Below, one piece after another: positions 40,601 through 51,100 of a stretch of 64,000 bases of DNA. The stretch comes from Bugula neritina (lineage: Eukaryota > Bryozoa > Gymnolaemata > Cheilostomatida > Bugulidae). Below the pieces are notes generated by a model. That model had not been told where the DNA came from. It saw nothing but the letters and a program-made list of their open reading frames with translations, and searched no databases. The stretch spans positions 9,247,722-9,311,721 of the forward strand of contig OZ037766.1 of the NCBI GenBank assembly GCA_964035545.1. Reading direction: 5' to 3'. Every line of letters starts with the position of its first letter. Position 1 is the first letter of the stretch. The translations under genes and the position numbers were made by a program.

Positions 40601-41698
40601 AGAAGAAGAGGTAAATCTTTTTTAATAATTTTTTTTTAATCATGAAAATTTTATAGCACATCTCTATATGCTACTGTGCAGGTTAGATAAGTTTTAAAAT
40701 AGTTAGTATGATAGGTTGTTGATGTACTCTACTCTAATTGTAGTTCTGACTTTGTACTAACACTGGACTCTGCTATTCTTTTAGTTGCCTCCAACTGCTG
40801 ACAGATATGCTGTTTACAGTTCCAAGTTACAGCATTCTAACCTCACTGTAGTTCACTACAGCGTTTTCTTTCAGATGTGCAGAGCCCACGGCATTGGTTT
40901 CGACGTCAGGGTATGCTTACACTCAGATCAATTGCAAAGTTTGGTGTGCCATGAAGCCATAGAAGCTTTTGATCGTGGTTAATAATCTAGGCCACTATTT
41001 CATACAGTAGTTTAATTATTTTTTTATTTTTTCTAGGAAAAGCAAGGTACCATATTCACTTTGATTGACAGCTTCAACAGAGAACACTTGGGAATGTTGT
41101 AAGTTTACTTTGTGTTCTACATAATTATGTATTGCTATTTGTTTTAAATTGTGTGTCACAATATGTGTCTATGTATTATGAAAAGAAAATGTAATTTTAT
41201 TAAGACAACTGTTGAATTGGGGTGCAATATTTTCAAACCTTACTTGAACTATGGTTTTATGTTTTTGAGCATCACTGCAGCTATATAGTTTTCTCTGTTC
41301 TAGAACAATTGGGGATAATCTACAAGGAGCCCTGGCTACATTCGCACGTAATATGTCTTGTATACATCAGGAGATTTCTGCCCCCAATATGCAAGGTCAC
41401 ACCAACTTCAAGGTAAGACTGGGTTTGGATGCATACTATTTATATGAGAAATGATGGGTGATTGGTAATACTATTTCGGTAGATTTTAGCATCTCTGTTA
41501 CCGTGAGCCATATGTTGACAACATGACGCCTTATGAGTACCAATTAACTATACGAGAATCATTTGAATAGAAAGATGTAGGTGTGTAAAATTTAGTGATT
41601 ATGTTGTATTTTATATTTAGAATGCTATAGAAGATATAGAAAACATACTAGGAACTACTATACAGAATGCCAATGAAGTTGAAGACAATGAAGAGTAA
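22639..41698 (+). CDS. IQCH: IQ motif-containing protein H-like, about 22 coding exons, interrupted by an intronic retrotransposon
   Basis: Exons: 22639-22722, 22986-23090, 23715-23890, 24526-24640, 25562-25820, 26373-26590, 26936-27022, about 35029-35118 (end uncertain), 35639-35965, 36218-36445, 36899-37049, 37150-37325, 37465-37685, 38018-38151, 38527-38793, 39106-39235, 39624-39768, 40425-40610, 40785-40910, 41037-41098, 41304-41412 and 41621-41698; about 1157 aa. Exon 10 carries the IQ motif ([18 protein letters not shown]), a calmodulin-binding helix. Exons 11-18 form the conserved C-terminal half, with ATP-grasp-like character in the family, e.g. [17 protein letters not shown] and [15 protein letters not shown]. 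In mammals IQCH is testis-enriched and acts in spermatogenesis; the role here is inferred only. The start at MSSEELL is uncertain because the frame is open upstream to the acceptor at 22625. Exon 7 has a NAGNAG acceptor. AATAAA lies at 41887-41892. The exon 7-8 intron holds the Ty3/gypsy element. Confidence 0.85.
25387..25435. repeat. near-perfect hairpin, 23-bp stem with 3-nt loop
   Basis: In an IQCH intron, 23 bases beginning ttttatgtgtgcatattgct are followed by a 3-base loop and their reverse complement with a single mismatch. The stem is shorter than a usual animal pre-miRNA and the loop is very tight, so a collapsed mobile-element end or replication palindrome is at least as likely as an RNA gene. 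Confidence 0.4.
27548..28113 (-). repeat. 3' LTR of the Ty3/gypsy element
   Basis: 566 bp, bounded by TG..CA on either strand. On the minus strand it contains TATAAAAG (27719-27726) and, about 80 nt downstream, AATAAA (27636-27641), a compact promoter plus poly(A) arrangement. In this copy the AATAAA would end the element transcript. Confidence 0.93.
28114..28123 (-). promoter_or_regulatory. polypurine tract of the retrotransposon
   Basis: Minus strand reads GGGGGGAGAA directly abutting the 3' LTR; this is the expected primer for plus-strand DNA synthesis. Confidence 0.85.
28300..33398 (-). CDS. pol: retrotransposon Pol: protease, reverse transcriptase, RNase H, integrase
   Basis: The pol frame is open on the minus strand from the slippery site near 33398 to a stop at 28300-28302. 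The 1642-codon portion from 33228 shows, by rough residue, an aspartic protease with [12 protein letters not shown] (about 117), RT with [17 protein letters not shown] and the catalytic YLDDVIV (about 545), RNase H with [16 protein letters not shown], and an integrase HHCC zinc region (about 960-1000, CEVCQASK). The DDE residues sit in [18 protein letters not shown] and [12 protein letters not shown], and the GPY/F motif is [12 protein letters not shown]. About 300 further residues are Pro/Glu-rich without a recognised fold. It has no credible start codon of its own (33228 is GTG), and lies in the -1 frame relative to gag. It is therefore most likely made as a Gag-Pol fusion by frameshifting. 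Confidence 0.93.
33356..33399 (-). promoter_or_regulatory. gag-pol -1 ribosomal frameshift signal (slippery heptamer plus stem-loop)
   Basis: On the minus strand, in the gag frame, the heptamer T TTA AAC lies at 33399-33393, six codons before the gag TAA (33377-33375). A 6-nt spacer (33392-33387) is followed by a stem of GGCTCACGGT (33386-33377) and ACCGTGGGCC (33365-33356): ten pairs, one of them G-U, with an 11-nt loop. Heptamer frame, spacing and stem all fit canonical -1 programmed frameshifting, and slippage leads directly into the open pol frame. A second small hairpin (ATCCC..GGGAT) follows just downstream. Confidence 0.85.
33375..34280 (-). CDS. gag: retrotransposon Gag, 301 aa
   Basis: Starts [14 protein letters not shown] about 30 nt inside the primer site and ends at TAA 33377-33375. 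The middle has the Ty3/gypsy-type retrotransposon Gag fold signature ([18 protein letters not shown] and YNAFFRSV). The C-terminus has one CCHC zinc knuckle, [14 protein letters not shown], for RNA packaging. Its last codons contain the frameshift heptamer, so Pol is predicted to be made as a minority extension. The frame is intact. Confidence 0.9.
   Translation of the reverse strand: MAPGDSAPEAATPPALTVEALVTALQGLRGQGQASPGDRYRLQPPNFGGEGDVEQFIREFQDVATIAEWPVRVRILQLRACLTGRAKSFALGPDEEHIMRALRARFGLSAEEAADRLQIMRRDRKTPLEDHANEVERLAQAAFGHATGDDRKRLVYNAFFRSVNHPDLQRHWLAAKVNSIEEALEMGKAYFQVEEPRRPSYTARQVVEEHEETTPLPTPQVAAAATKSPEQTQLTMLMDMMKGLQATVTKLQNEQADRRAPRSRDNPVRPSLLTCWGCGAQGHVRRHCPRGQGPLNTQGSR
34311..34329 (-). 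promoter_or_regulatory. primer binding site, tRNA-Leu type
   Basis: The minus strand here begins TGGTGGCAGCGGTGGGAT, one nucleotide after the 5' LTR. From memory, this is complementary to the 3' end (with CCA) of eukaryotic tRNA-Leu of the AAG/UAG type, whose T-arm/acceptor ends ATCCCACCGCTGCCA. Confidence 0.8.
34331..34896 (-). repeat. 5' LTR of the Ty3/gypsy element
   Basis: Same 566-bp sequence as 27548-28113, with no difference seen on reading. In element orientation it supplies the promoter: TATAAAAG lies at 34509-34502 and AATAAA at 34424-34419. Confidence 0.93.
35398..35527. repeat. short MITE-like inverted repeat
   Basis: About 130 bp whose left end (cactgcgtttccattgcttcg) resembles the reverse complement of its right end (cgaagcaatagaaatgtagtg), with several mismatches. 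No clear target duplication was found. It lies between IQCH exons 8 and 9 and does not keep a coding frame. Confidence 0.35.
39246..39612. repeat. 22-bp minisatellite filling an IQCH intron
   Basis: About 16 tandem copies of a 22-bp unit, gatatgacttgatgtactgt plus ac, with scattered substitutions (cgata/caata/caaca variants). It begins about 10 bases after the exon 16 donor (39236) and ends about 11 bases before the exon 17 acceptor (39623), so nearly the whole 388-bp intron is repeat. The unit length is not a multiple of three but the array has few stops on the minus strand, which creates long illusory open frames. Confidence 0.92.
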
Positions 41699-41886
41699 CT
41701 TATATTCTAATTATATGAACATTCCTACTTACGTAAGAAGGCATATTAACTAGTTCTAGAAGTAGTTGTAAATATCGGTATCTGTTATTTTATTTATATA
41801 CAGTACACATTATATAAACTAATACTGCAGTTACATTGATATGACTTTGAATATGCTTAGTTTTGTTCATTATATTCAGTCATAAT

Positions 41887-41980
41887 AATAAAGAAAAAGA
41901 AAACACACACAGCTAATTAAACCTAATTTAATCTTTCAGAAAAAACCAACAGTTCAAGACAAATTTACTCAGTTTTTATT
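41887..41980. terminator. facing poly(A) signals of IQCH (+) and the MNNL-module gene (-)
   Basis: AATAAA on the + strand at 41887-41892 is about 190 nt past the IQCH stop. AATAAA on the - strand at 41980-41975 is about 45 nt past the stop of the neighbouring gene. The two transcripts end tail to tail within about 100 bp, possibly overlapping slightly. Confidence 0.6.
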
Positions 41981-42024
41981 TCTATGTAAAAGTTGGCGTA
42001 ACTTAACTTTGTAATCTATCTGAC

Positions 42025-42111
42025 TCAAGCTGTTGTGTAACTGTTGATTGAATCACGTCTTACAGGTTGATTCTCTAGCTTGTCGACTGCATCTGCTTGA
42101 TGATATGTTAC
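42025..42111 (-). other. last exon: cytoplasmic tail
   Basis: 28 residues from VTYHQADAVDKLENQ to SINSYTTA, then TGA at 42027-42025. With the basic KKRN stop-transfer end of the previous exon it forms a short inside tail. RRDS is a possible kinase site. The final T-T-A only weakly resembles a PDZ-binding end. Confidence 0.8.
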
Positions 42112-45100
42112 CTGAATAACAAAATGGCGATATAAGCAAACTAGCGGTGATATAACTAATATTTAAATCATTTAAACAAAATGGCATCATTTTTGTAGTT
42201 TTACTAGAATATATAAAATGTATTAAATATAGGTCTTACATTTCTTTTCTTCAGCACAACCATTGCTGTTATCAAGATCCCAAACATCATAGAGACCATA
42301 ACTCCAACTAACACAAACAGGCCAGCAGTACTAGGAGTGCTATATGCATTCTACAAAAAGAAATGCAGGAAAGCATATAGTTTTTGATATAGAGTAGAAA
42401 CCTGCAATGCATAATGTCCAATTATTACAACAAAAATGTTTTCAAAATAAAGTAGAACAAAGTGTAATTGCTTTCTTTAAAAATCAGAGCAAGACTATTG
42501 ACACACTTTTTGGATTACAATATCAAGTGGCTACCGGCAAGTGAGTAAAAGTTGTAATAACCACCAGATTTCATTTCTACTCACCACATCTTTAGTAGCA
42601 GATAAGCTCAATTTCTTATTATGAGCTTGAATAATACTTTTAAGTTTCTCATGAGCTTGACTATTGACACTGGGTACATCTCTTTTGCTTCTTGCCGCAC
42701 TGTCCTGTGTGCCAGTATCCAGCATGCACTGTTTACACGTAATAGGGCAGATCTCCAAGATACCAGGTACACTGCAGAGGTTAGGTTCGCACAGGGGGTC
42801 TTCCCCAGGAATATCAGAACAAGGTGAACAATCTGCCTTCACTTCTAATACCAGTCTAAAATGTAAGTAATCAAAGTGAATTCCTAGATATGAATTGCTT
42901 TTCGATACCTGAAAAGTAAAATATGTTGGCAGTACATAAAAATGAGTTGCTTAGTTATATAGACACAAAATATTGAGCAACTATGCAAATTTTTTGGATT
43001 CTTCCCACAATGCTTAGACTCAAACAAAGCAGCTTATCTGTTTTTCTGACTGAGCTAAGAAACAGCGTATCATTTCAGTATTTATCTGCTTATTCAGTAA
43101 CTAATGAAATAAAGCAAATTCCTCAGCTGCAAAAAATCTACTGCAGCAAATAATTAATTACAAAAATTATCTGAGGTGAAGTAATCTAGTAATTGCTTTG
43201 TATTTTCACGGCCTAGCAAAACCAAAAATCATAATATATTAACCAACTCCTATGTAAACATTGCTGAATGTTATCGAAAAGCTATTTTATAAACTGAGAG
43301 AAAAACAGAATACTTTGCTGTAAAGACTCACATAGTCTTAGGCTCTGGGCGCACGCCAAGCTCCTTAATAACTTTGCTAGTTCCATCTTTTCTATCGATG
43401 AACACATCAAATCTAATCTCGTCAACATATCCAACAGGATTGGAACGGCCAGGATCAGCATCAAATACAGTGACAAATATACTGAAATTCTAAAAACACA
43501 AACAATAACAAATAGTATTATTTGTTCGTTTTATGAGACAAACGCCCAAGTGTCTATAATATAAGTAAACCAGTTGAAGGAGCAAAAAACATTAACATTT
43601 TTCATGTAGCTTTTCACTGTTCTATTTGGTAGGTAGATGTAATATTTCACAGATAATTCAACTCATTCTCACAGATTACATGAAAGCTACATAATTAGTT
43701 AGCAGTTAGCATCCTCACCGCCCAGTCATAGCCAGAAAGTCGAGCAACAAACGGATTTTCCCAGCCGGAGACATTCAGAGTTGCGAAATCAATCTCAGTT
43801 GACTCAGCCATTACTGGAGTGAAGAAGTTGTAATAGGAGCAGTCCCTAAAGCAAATAGCAATTCATAGTAAACAGTCACTGCTATGCATAAAGCTACAAG
43901 TATTTCACTGTGTTGTCTGCATGGTACAAAGAACAGTCCTTGGCCCACCTGAAACCCTTGTCATGGGGGAAGGAGGGGGGGGGTGGTGGGTTTTCATAGG
44001 GGTGTAGACTTGAAACAAAAGCTATTATTTTTTACAGTTAAATATTTACCTGCCATAATGTTTAATTTAACTACTAGCCCATAAATTTAGCACTAAGAAT
44101 AGCAAAATTAGAAAAAAATATGTCTTAATTTATCCAAACATCTTAAATGGCTAATTTATTCAAACAATTAACAAACATATATTTTAATTACTTTTGTAAG
44201 CTGCTCAAAGGTCCAATACATATATCAAATTGAATGTCACACATATCATCTGGGTTTTGAGATTGAATGGAATCACATGGACGTCCGATGGCTGTGATAT
44301 CATCTGGGTTAGTGAAGTTTATAAAGGTAACTTCAAGGTTAGTAAGCATGGTGTCTGTGCAAGGTTTCTCTGTAGTGGTGGTAGGTGTGGTGGTTGTAGG
44401 CGTTGTGGTAGTTGTTGGTGTAGTCGTTGTGGTTGTAGTTGGTGTTGTGGTAGTGGTTGTTGTAGTACTAGGAGTGCTATATGCATTCTACAAAAAGAAA
44501 TGCAGGAAAGCATATAGTTTTTGATATAGAGTTGAAACCTGCAATGCATAATGTCCAATTATTACAACAAAAATGTTTTCAAAATAAAGTAGAACAAAGT
44601 GTAATTGCTTTCTTTACAAATCAGAGCAAGACTATCGACACACTTTTTGGATTACAATATCATGTGGCTACCGGCAAGTGAGTAAAAGTTGTAATAACCA
44701 CCAGATTTCATTTCTACTCACCACATCTTTAGTAGCAGATAAGCTCAATTTCTTATTATGAGCTTGAATAATACTTTTAAGTTTCTCATGAGCTTGACTA
44801 TTGACACTGGGTACATCTCTTTTGCTTCTTGCCGCACTGTCCTGTGAGCCAGTATCCAGCATGCACTGTTTACACGTAATGGGGCAGACCTCCAAGACAC
44901 CAGGTACACTGCAGAGGTTAGGTTCACACAGGGGGTCTTCCCCAGGAATATCAGAACAAGGTGAACAATCTGCCTTCACTTCCAACACCAGTCTAAAATG
45001 TAAGTAATCAACGTGAACTCCTAGATATGAATTGCTTTTCGATACCTGAAAAGTAAAATATGTTGGCAGTACATAAAAATGAGTTGCTTAGTTATATAGA

Positions 45101-48100
45101 CACAAAATATTGAGCAGCCATGCAAATTTTTTGGACTCTTCCCACAATGCTTAGACTCAAACAAAGCAGCTTATCTGTTTTCTGACTGAGCTAAGAAACA
45201 GCTTATCATTTCAGTATTTATTTGCTTATTCAATAACTGACGAAATAAAGCAAATTCCTCAGATGCAAAAAATCTACTGCAGCAAATAATTAATTACAAA
45301 AATTATCTGAGGTAAAGTAATTGCTTTGTATTTTCACGGCCTAGCTAAACCAAAAATCATAATATATTAACCAACTCCTATGTAAACATTGCTGAATGCC
45401 ATCGAAAAGCTATTTTATAAACTGAGAGAAAAACAGAATACTTTGCTGTAAAGACTCACATAGTCTTAGGCTCTGGGCGCACGCCAAGCTCTCTAATAAC
45501 TTTGCTAGTTCCATCTTTTCTATCGATGAACACATCAAATCTAATCTCATCAACATATCCAACAGGATTGGCACGGCCAGGATCGTCATCAAATACAGTG
45601 ACAAATATACTGAAATTCTAAAAACACAAACAATAATAAATAGTATTATTTGTTCGTTTTATGAGACAAATGCCCAAGTGTCTATAATATAAGTAAACCA
45701 GTTGAAGGAGCAAAAAACATTAACATTTTTCATGTAGCTTTTCACTATTCTATTTGGTAGGTAGATGTAATATTTCACAGATAATTCAACTCATTCTCAC
45801 AGATTACATGAAAGCTACATAATTAGTTAGCAGTTAGCATCCTCACCGCCCAGTCATAACCAGAAAGTCGAGCAACAAATGGATTTTCCCAGCCGGAGAC
45901 AGTCAGAGTTGCGAAATCAATCTCAGTTGACTCGGCCACCACTGGAGTGTAGAAGTTGTAATAGGAGCAGTTCCTAAAGCAAATAGCAATTCATAGTAAA
46001 CAGTCACTGCTATGCATAAAGCTACAAGTATTTCACTGTGTTGTCTGCATGGTACAAAGAACAGTCCTTGGCCCACCTGAAACCCTTGTCACGGGGAAGG
46101 AGGAGGGGTGGGGGTTTTCACAGGGGTGTAGACTTGAAACAAAAGCTATTATTTTTTACAGTTAAATATTTACTTGCCATAATGTTTAATTTAACTACTA
46201 GCCCATAAATTTAGCACTAAGAATAGCAAAATTAGAAAAAAAAATGTCTTAATTTATCCAAACATCTTAAATGGCTAATTTATTCAAACAATTAACAAAC
46301 ATATATTTTAATTACTTTTGTAAGCTGCTCAAAGGTCCAATACATATATCAAATAGAATGTCACACATATCATCTGGGTTTTGAGATTGAATGGAATCAC
46401 ATGGACGTCCAATGGCTGTGATATCATCTGGGTTAGTGAAGTTTATAAAGGTAACTTCAAGGTTAGTAAGCATGGTGTCTGTGCAAGGTTGCTCTGTAGT
46501 GGTGGTAGGTGTGGTGGTTGTAGGCGTTGTGGTAGTTGTTGGTGTAGTCGTTGTGGTTGTAGTTGGTGTTGTGGTTGTAGTTGTTGTAGTAGTAGGTGTG
46601 GTACTGGGGGTAGTGGGAGGTGCTTGGGTAGTTGTACGAACAACACAGTCACTGGATACTTCAAGGACAAGTCTAAAACATTTAATTAGTATAAAATAGT
46701 TATTCAACAGAATAATATGTTATCACAATATACCAAACTGAAATAAATTTTAGCTGTTTCTATAAAATATGATACAAGCGCACTGTTAATAGTCTTGCAT
46801 AGTTAATTGCATTTAGCTATGGGTGTGTGCGCCCGTGCGTGCATGTTTAGAACATGTTATGTATACTCACTGAGTTTTTTCAGGTATTTTCCTTTGTCCA
46901 GTTTCAACATACACTTCAGTAGAACCACCCCGGCTGTTGTTAACATAATCAAACTCAAACTCATCAATAACATCTAACGGAACGAACTGTTGATTGTCTG
47001 TTTTCTCATCCAAATCTATCACCCGAATATAGATATGAACACCCTGTAAAATACAAATAGTAGGTGTGTTTTTGTATGAATGCTTTAAATTCAAGTCAAA
47101 TGTGCAAGAGCTGCAACTCCTAGAGTGTATTGAATGCTCTGACTTAAATTAGTCTAGCTTAAAATATGATGTGATAGAATGACCACTTTCTACCATTGTG
47201 CAAGTATGTAGTCTTCTGTTCTGTGCAAATGAGAGGACAAATCCCAAACTCCAAACAGCTGCTGTGCTGTACACAAAGTGAGTTGTAAAATTCAATACTA
47301 GAACTCGTTGAGTTGCGGAGCCAAAAGCTCAGAAAGATTTTGCAATAAAAAATTCTTTTGATAGACAATCAAAGATATCTCAAATGAGAATTTAGCTCAA
47401 AACAAGTTTACATATTTCTGCTTTATTAATCTTTGATAAAACGGAAATATGTAAACTTTAACAGCAACGCCTCCTGCCTCGAAAATGTCAAATTTCAGAA
47501 AGAATATTAAGTCGGGCCATTGTCAATACTAAGCAACCAACTCTGAAACATGTGCAGCAGTCACAGCGCGTAACAATTTGAAAACAAAATATCAAAACCA
47601 CATATAATTATTCAAGTTCACATAAAAAGTGCACAAACAGAGCTAAGCAAACACATCTGGTCATTGAAAGTCAAAAATATAGATTACCAAATAAAACAGA
47701 AATTTCACAAAGAAAACTGAACAGCCATAGCCAATGCTCGTAAGAAAAGTATTACATTATATGCAAGCCAAAACTAAACTGTTGAGTTTTAACTAAAAAC
47801 AGATATTTTTTTAAAAAACTTATAAAAATAATAAAACTCACGTCAGTAGGTAAAGAGTCTATATAAATAACAATGGGGTTAGATTGATTTCCAACCGTGT
47901 CTCCAAATGTGTATGTGGTGGCTTCCGCAACTTCTCCCGTAAGTATATCGCTGTGCTCGCATTGTCTACAAAATGTATGTTTCTTGAGACTAGCTATATT
48001 TTCTTTCTTCATTGTGTCATTGTGTATTATGAACATTTATACTAAACATTGTAGGTAGTGTTTTTATGCATAAATGAGCACAACCAGCATGAACATGAGT

Positions 48101-51100
48101 CAACTCAGCTTACATATAACTGCGGCAGATAAAGCTGATGGTAAATTTTTTGTAAAGATGATATTTAGAATACCAACTGAAGAGTGCCGTAATGTGAAGA
48201 CACCACTAATATAATGCTAATTTTGGTCTTAAACTCATGATATTTTAATATGCTAGCAACTTTACTATTTTACTAATATTATAAGGTGTTTTCAAAAGTA
48301 CATAAGTTTTTTTGTAATTGATAAAAATGCTGTTGAAAAGGAAATAGTTTTAAAAAGTTTAAAGTGTAGTTGAGGAATTGAGAAAATTACAAACTGCAGC
48401 TGAACCTTTTCATTTGTAGAATTTGACAAAACTATTCTTTTATAAATGACAAGTTAGATTCTTTAGTGACTTAACTTATTAGTTTATACAATTCAAAGCA
48501 TCATTAGACATTTTGATGAGATACACCATTAACAAACAGTGCATACCTACAGTAAACTTTACACTGTCTATTGGTTACTAGCCACTGATATTCACATATA
48601 CCTCATATAGCACTATATAAAAATTATTGCATGTTAGTAGTCTATTTCACTGTTCAAACTAATAGATAAAAGTAATTATTTCAATACACATTAAATCTGT
48701 CGATAAAATGGTCTGGTAGGAGGAAAAATCCTGAAGCCTAACAAGTTAGATAAGGTAATGTTTTCTGTGTACCAACAAAAGGAAAGACAACTCTAGTATA
48801 TGTAAAATAACACTTACAGTGAGCCAAGATTGCTGACGCACACCTCAAACTGTAGGTCGCAGTAATCAGTAGGTGCTGCTCCAGCAAAGTCACGATCACA
48901 TAGGGGTCCTGTGGCTTTTTTATCAAATGGATTTGAGAAGTTAACAAACTTAATCTTCAACTCAGTAGGCATGTCTTCGGTACAACGCAAAGTAGTTGTA
49001 GTAGGTGTTGTTGTAGTAGGTGTTGTGGTAGTAGTTGTGGTGGGCGTGGTGGGCGTGGTGGTAGTTGTGGTTGGTGTGGTAGTGGTTGTGGTGGGTGTGG
49101 TGGTAGTTGTGGTTGGAGTAGTAGTGGTTGTAGTAGGTGTTGTAGTGGTTGTAGTAGGTGTGGTGGTAGTTGTTGTAGGCGTGGTGGTAGTTGTAGTTGG
49201 AGTAGTAGTAGTTGTAGTAGGTGTTGTAGTGGTTGTAGTAGGTGTGGTGGTAGTTGTTGTAGGCGTAGTGGTAGTTGTAGTTGGAGTAGTAGTAGTTGTA
49301 GTTGGTGTTGTAGTAGTTGTAGGTGTGGTGGTAGTTGTTGTAGGCGTGGTGGTAGTTGTAGTTGGAGTAGTAGTAGTTGTAGTAGGCGTGGTGGTAGTTG
49401 TAGTTGGAGTAGTAGTAGTTGTAGTAGGTGTGGTGGTAGTTGTTGTAGGCGTGGTGGTAGTTGTAGTTGGAGTAGTAGTAGTTGTAGTAGGTGTTGTGGT
49501 AGTTGTAGTTGGTGTGGTGGTAGTTGTAGTAGGCGTGGTGGTAGTGGTGGTAATAGGTTTAGGACACAAGACATCCACAACCATACGAAGCCTACAATAA
49601 AATCAGATGAATTATCTAAGATTGTATTGATTGAAAGGTCAAGACAAGCTTAAGTGTTTTATAAAATTATTCAGGGAACTTTTCTTTGCATTTCACATCT
49701 TCATAGAAAAAGTAAGTTCTTTATTTGCATAGAAAATTTTTTTGTTTATACTAACTGACTGAGCTACAACATTATAGACAGTAATCTTAATTGACTGGTT
49801 TTGTAGCAATTATGCTGTTAAAAATGCAACAACCAGTCGAACGAGTTGACATTAGCTTATAGTGAGGGTTTAACTTGTGAAATATCTATTCCCTAACACT
49901 TGAGCATTATACTGTAGTGTAGTATAGTGTGGTGCAGTGTAGGGTATAGTGTAGAGTAGTCCATTGTAGAGTAGTGTAGGGTAGAGTAATGTAGTGTGGT
50001 GCAGTACAATGTAGTGTAGTGCAGTGTAGAGTAGTGTAGAGTAGTGCAGTGTAGAGTAGTGCAGTGTAGAGTAGTGTAGTGCAGTGTAGTGTAGAGTAGT
50101 GTGGTGCAGAGTAATGTAGAGTAGTGTAGTGCAGTGTAGAGTAGTGTAGCGTAGTGTAGAGTAATGTAGTGTAGAGTAGTGAAGTGTGGTGCAGTACAAT
50201 GTAGTGTAGCGCAGTGGAGAGTAGTGTAGAGTAGTGCAGTGTAGAGTAGTGTAGGGTAGAGTAATGTAGTGCAGAGTAGTGTGGTGCAGTGTAACGTAGA
50301 ATAGTGTAGAGTAGTGCAGTGTAGAGTAGTGTAGTGTAGAGTAATGTAGTGCAGTGTAGAGTAGAGTAATGTAGTGTGGTGCAGTGTAACGTAGAGTAGT
50401 GTAGAGTAGTGCAGTGTAGAGTAGTGTAGTGTAGAGTAGTGTGGTGCAGAGTAATGTAGAGTAGTGTAGTGAAGTGTAGAACAGTGTAGCATAGTGTAGA
50501 GTAAGGTAGTGTAGAGTAGTGCAGTGTGGTGCAGTACAATGTAGTGTAGCGCAGTGTAGAGTAGTGCAGTGTAGAGTAGTGTAGCGCAGTGTAGAGTAGT
50601 GCAGTGTAGAGTAGTGTAGCGCAGTGTAGAGTAGTGCAGTGTAGAGTAGTGTAGCGCAGTGTAGAGTAGTGCAGTGTAGAGTAGTGTAGTGCAGTGTAGA
50701 GTAGTGTAGAGTAGTGCAGTGTAGAGTAGTGTAGTGCAGTGTAGTGTAGAGTAGTGTGGTGCAGAGTAATGTAGAGTAGTGTAGTGCAGTGTAGAGTAGT
50801 GTAGCGTAGTGTAGAGTAATGTAGTGTAGAGTAGTGAAGTGTGGTGCAGTACAATGTAGTGTAGCGCAGTGTAGAGTAGTGTAGCGTAGTGTAGAGTAAT
50901 GTAGTGTAGAGTAGTGAAGTGTGGTGCAGTACAATGTAGTGTAGTGCAGTGTAGAGTAGTGTAGAGTAGAGTAGTGCAGTGTAGAGTAGTGTAGTGTAGA
51001 GTAATGTAGTGCAGTGTAGAGTAGTGTAGGGTAGAGTAATGTAGTGTGGTGCAGTGTAACGTAGAGTAGTGTAGAGTAGTGCAGTGTAGAGTAGTGTAGT

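Larger units (their letters stand above)
42327..46587. repeat. tandem duplication, two units of about 2.13 kb
   Basis: Unit 1 is 42327-44463 and unit 2 is 44464-46587, at an offset of 2137 bp. Exons and introns both match closely. For example, exon 42585-42855 equals 44722-44992 but for a few residues such as ILEIC/VLEVC. The left edge lies inside the transmembrane exon and the right edge inside a Thr-rich exon. The two sequences share AGTA at the breakpoint (microhomology). Each unit carries one linker exon with ShKT and R-S-K-R, plus exons C, B and most of A of one MNNL-like module. Confidence 0.92.

Noticed and set aside
42856-42905. Extension of the linker exon upstream to a cag acceptor (VSKSNSYLGIHFDYLHF)
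   Set aside because: The frame from the previous exon (phase 2) would hit a stop; the ttttag acceptor at 42856 keeps frame and matches the paralogous exon at 46672.
48911-49600. 229-codon + strand frame of Val and Gly
   Set aside because: It is the complement of the coding Thr/Pro tract of exon 49591-48818.
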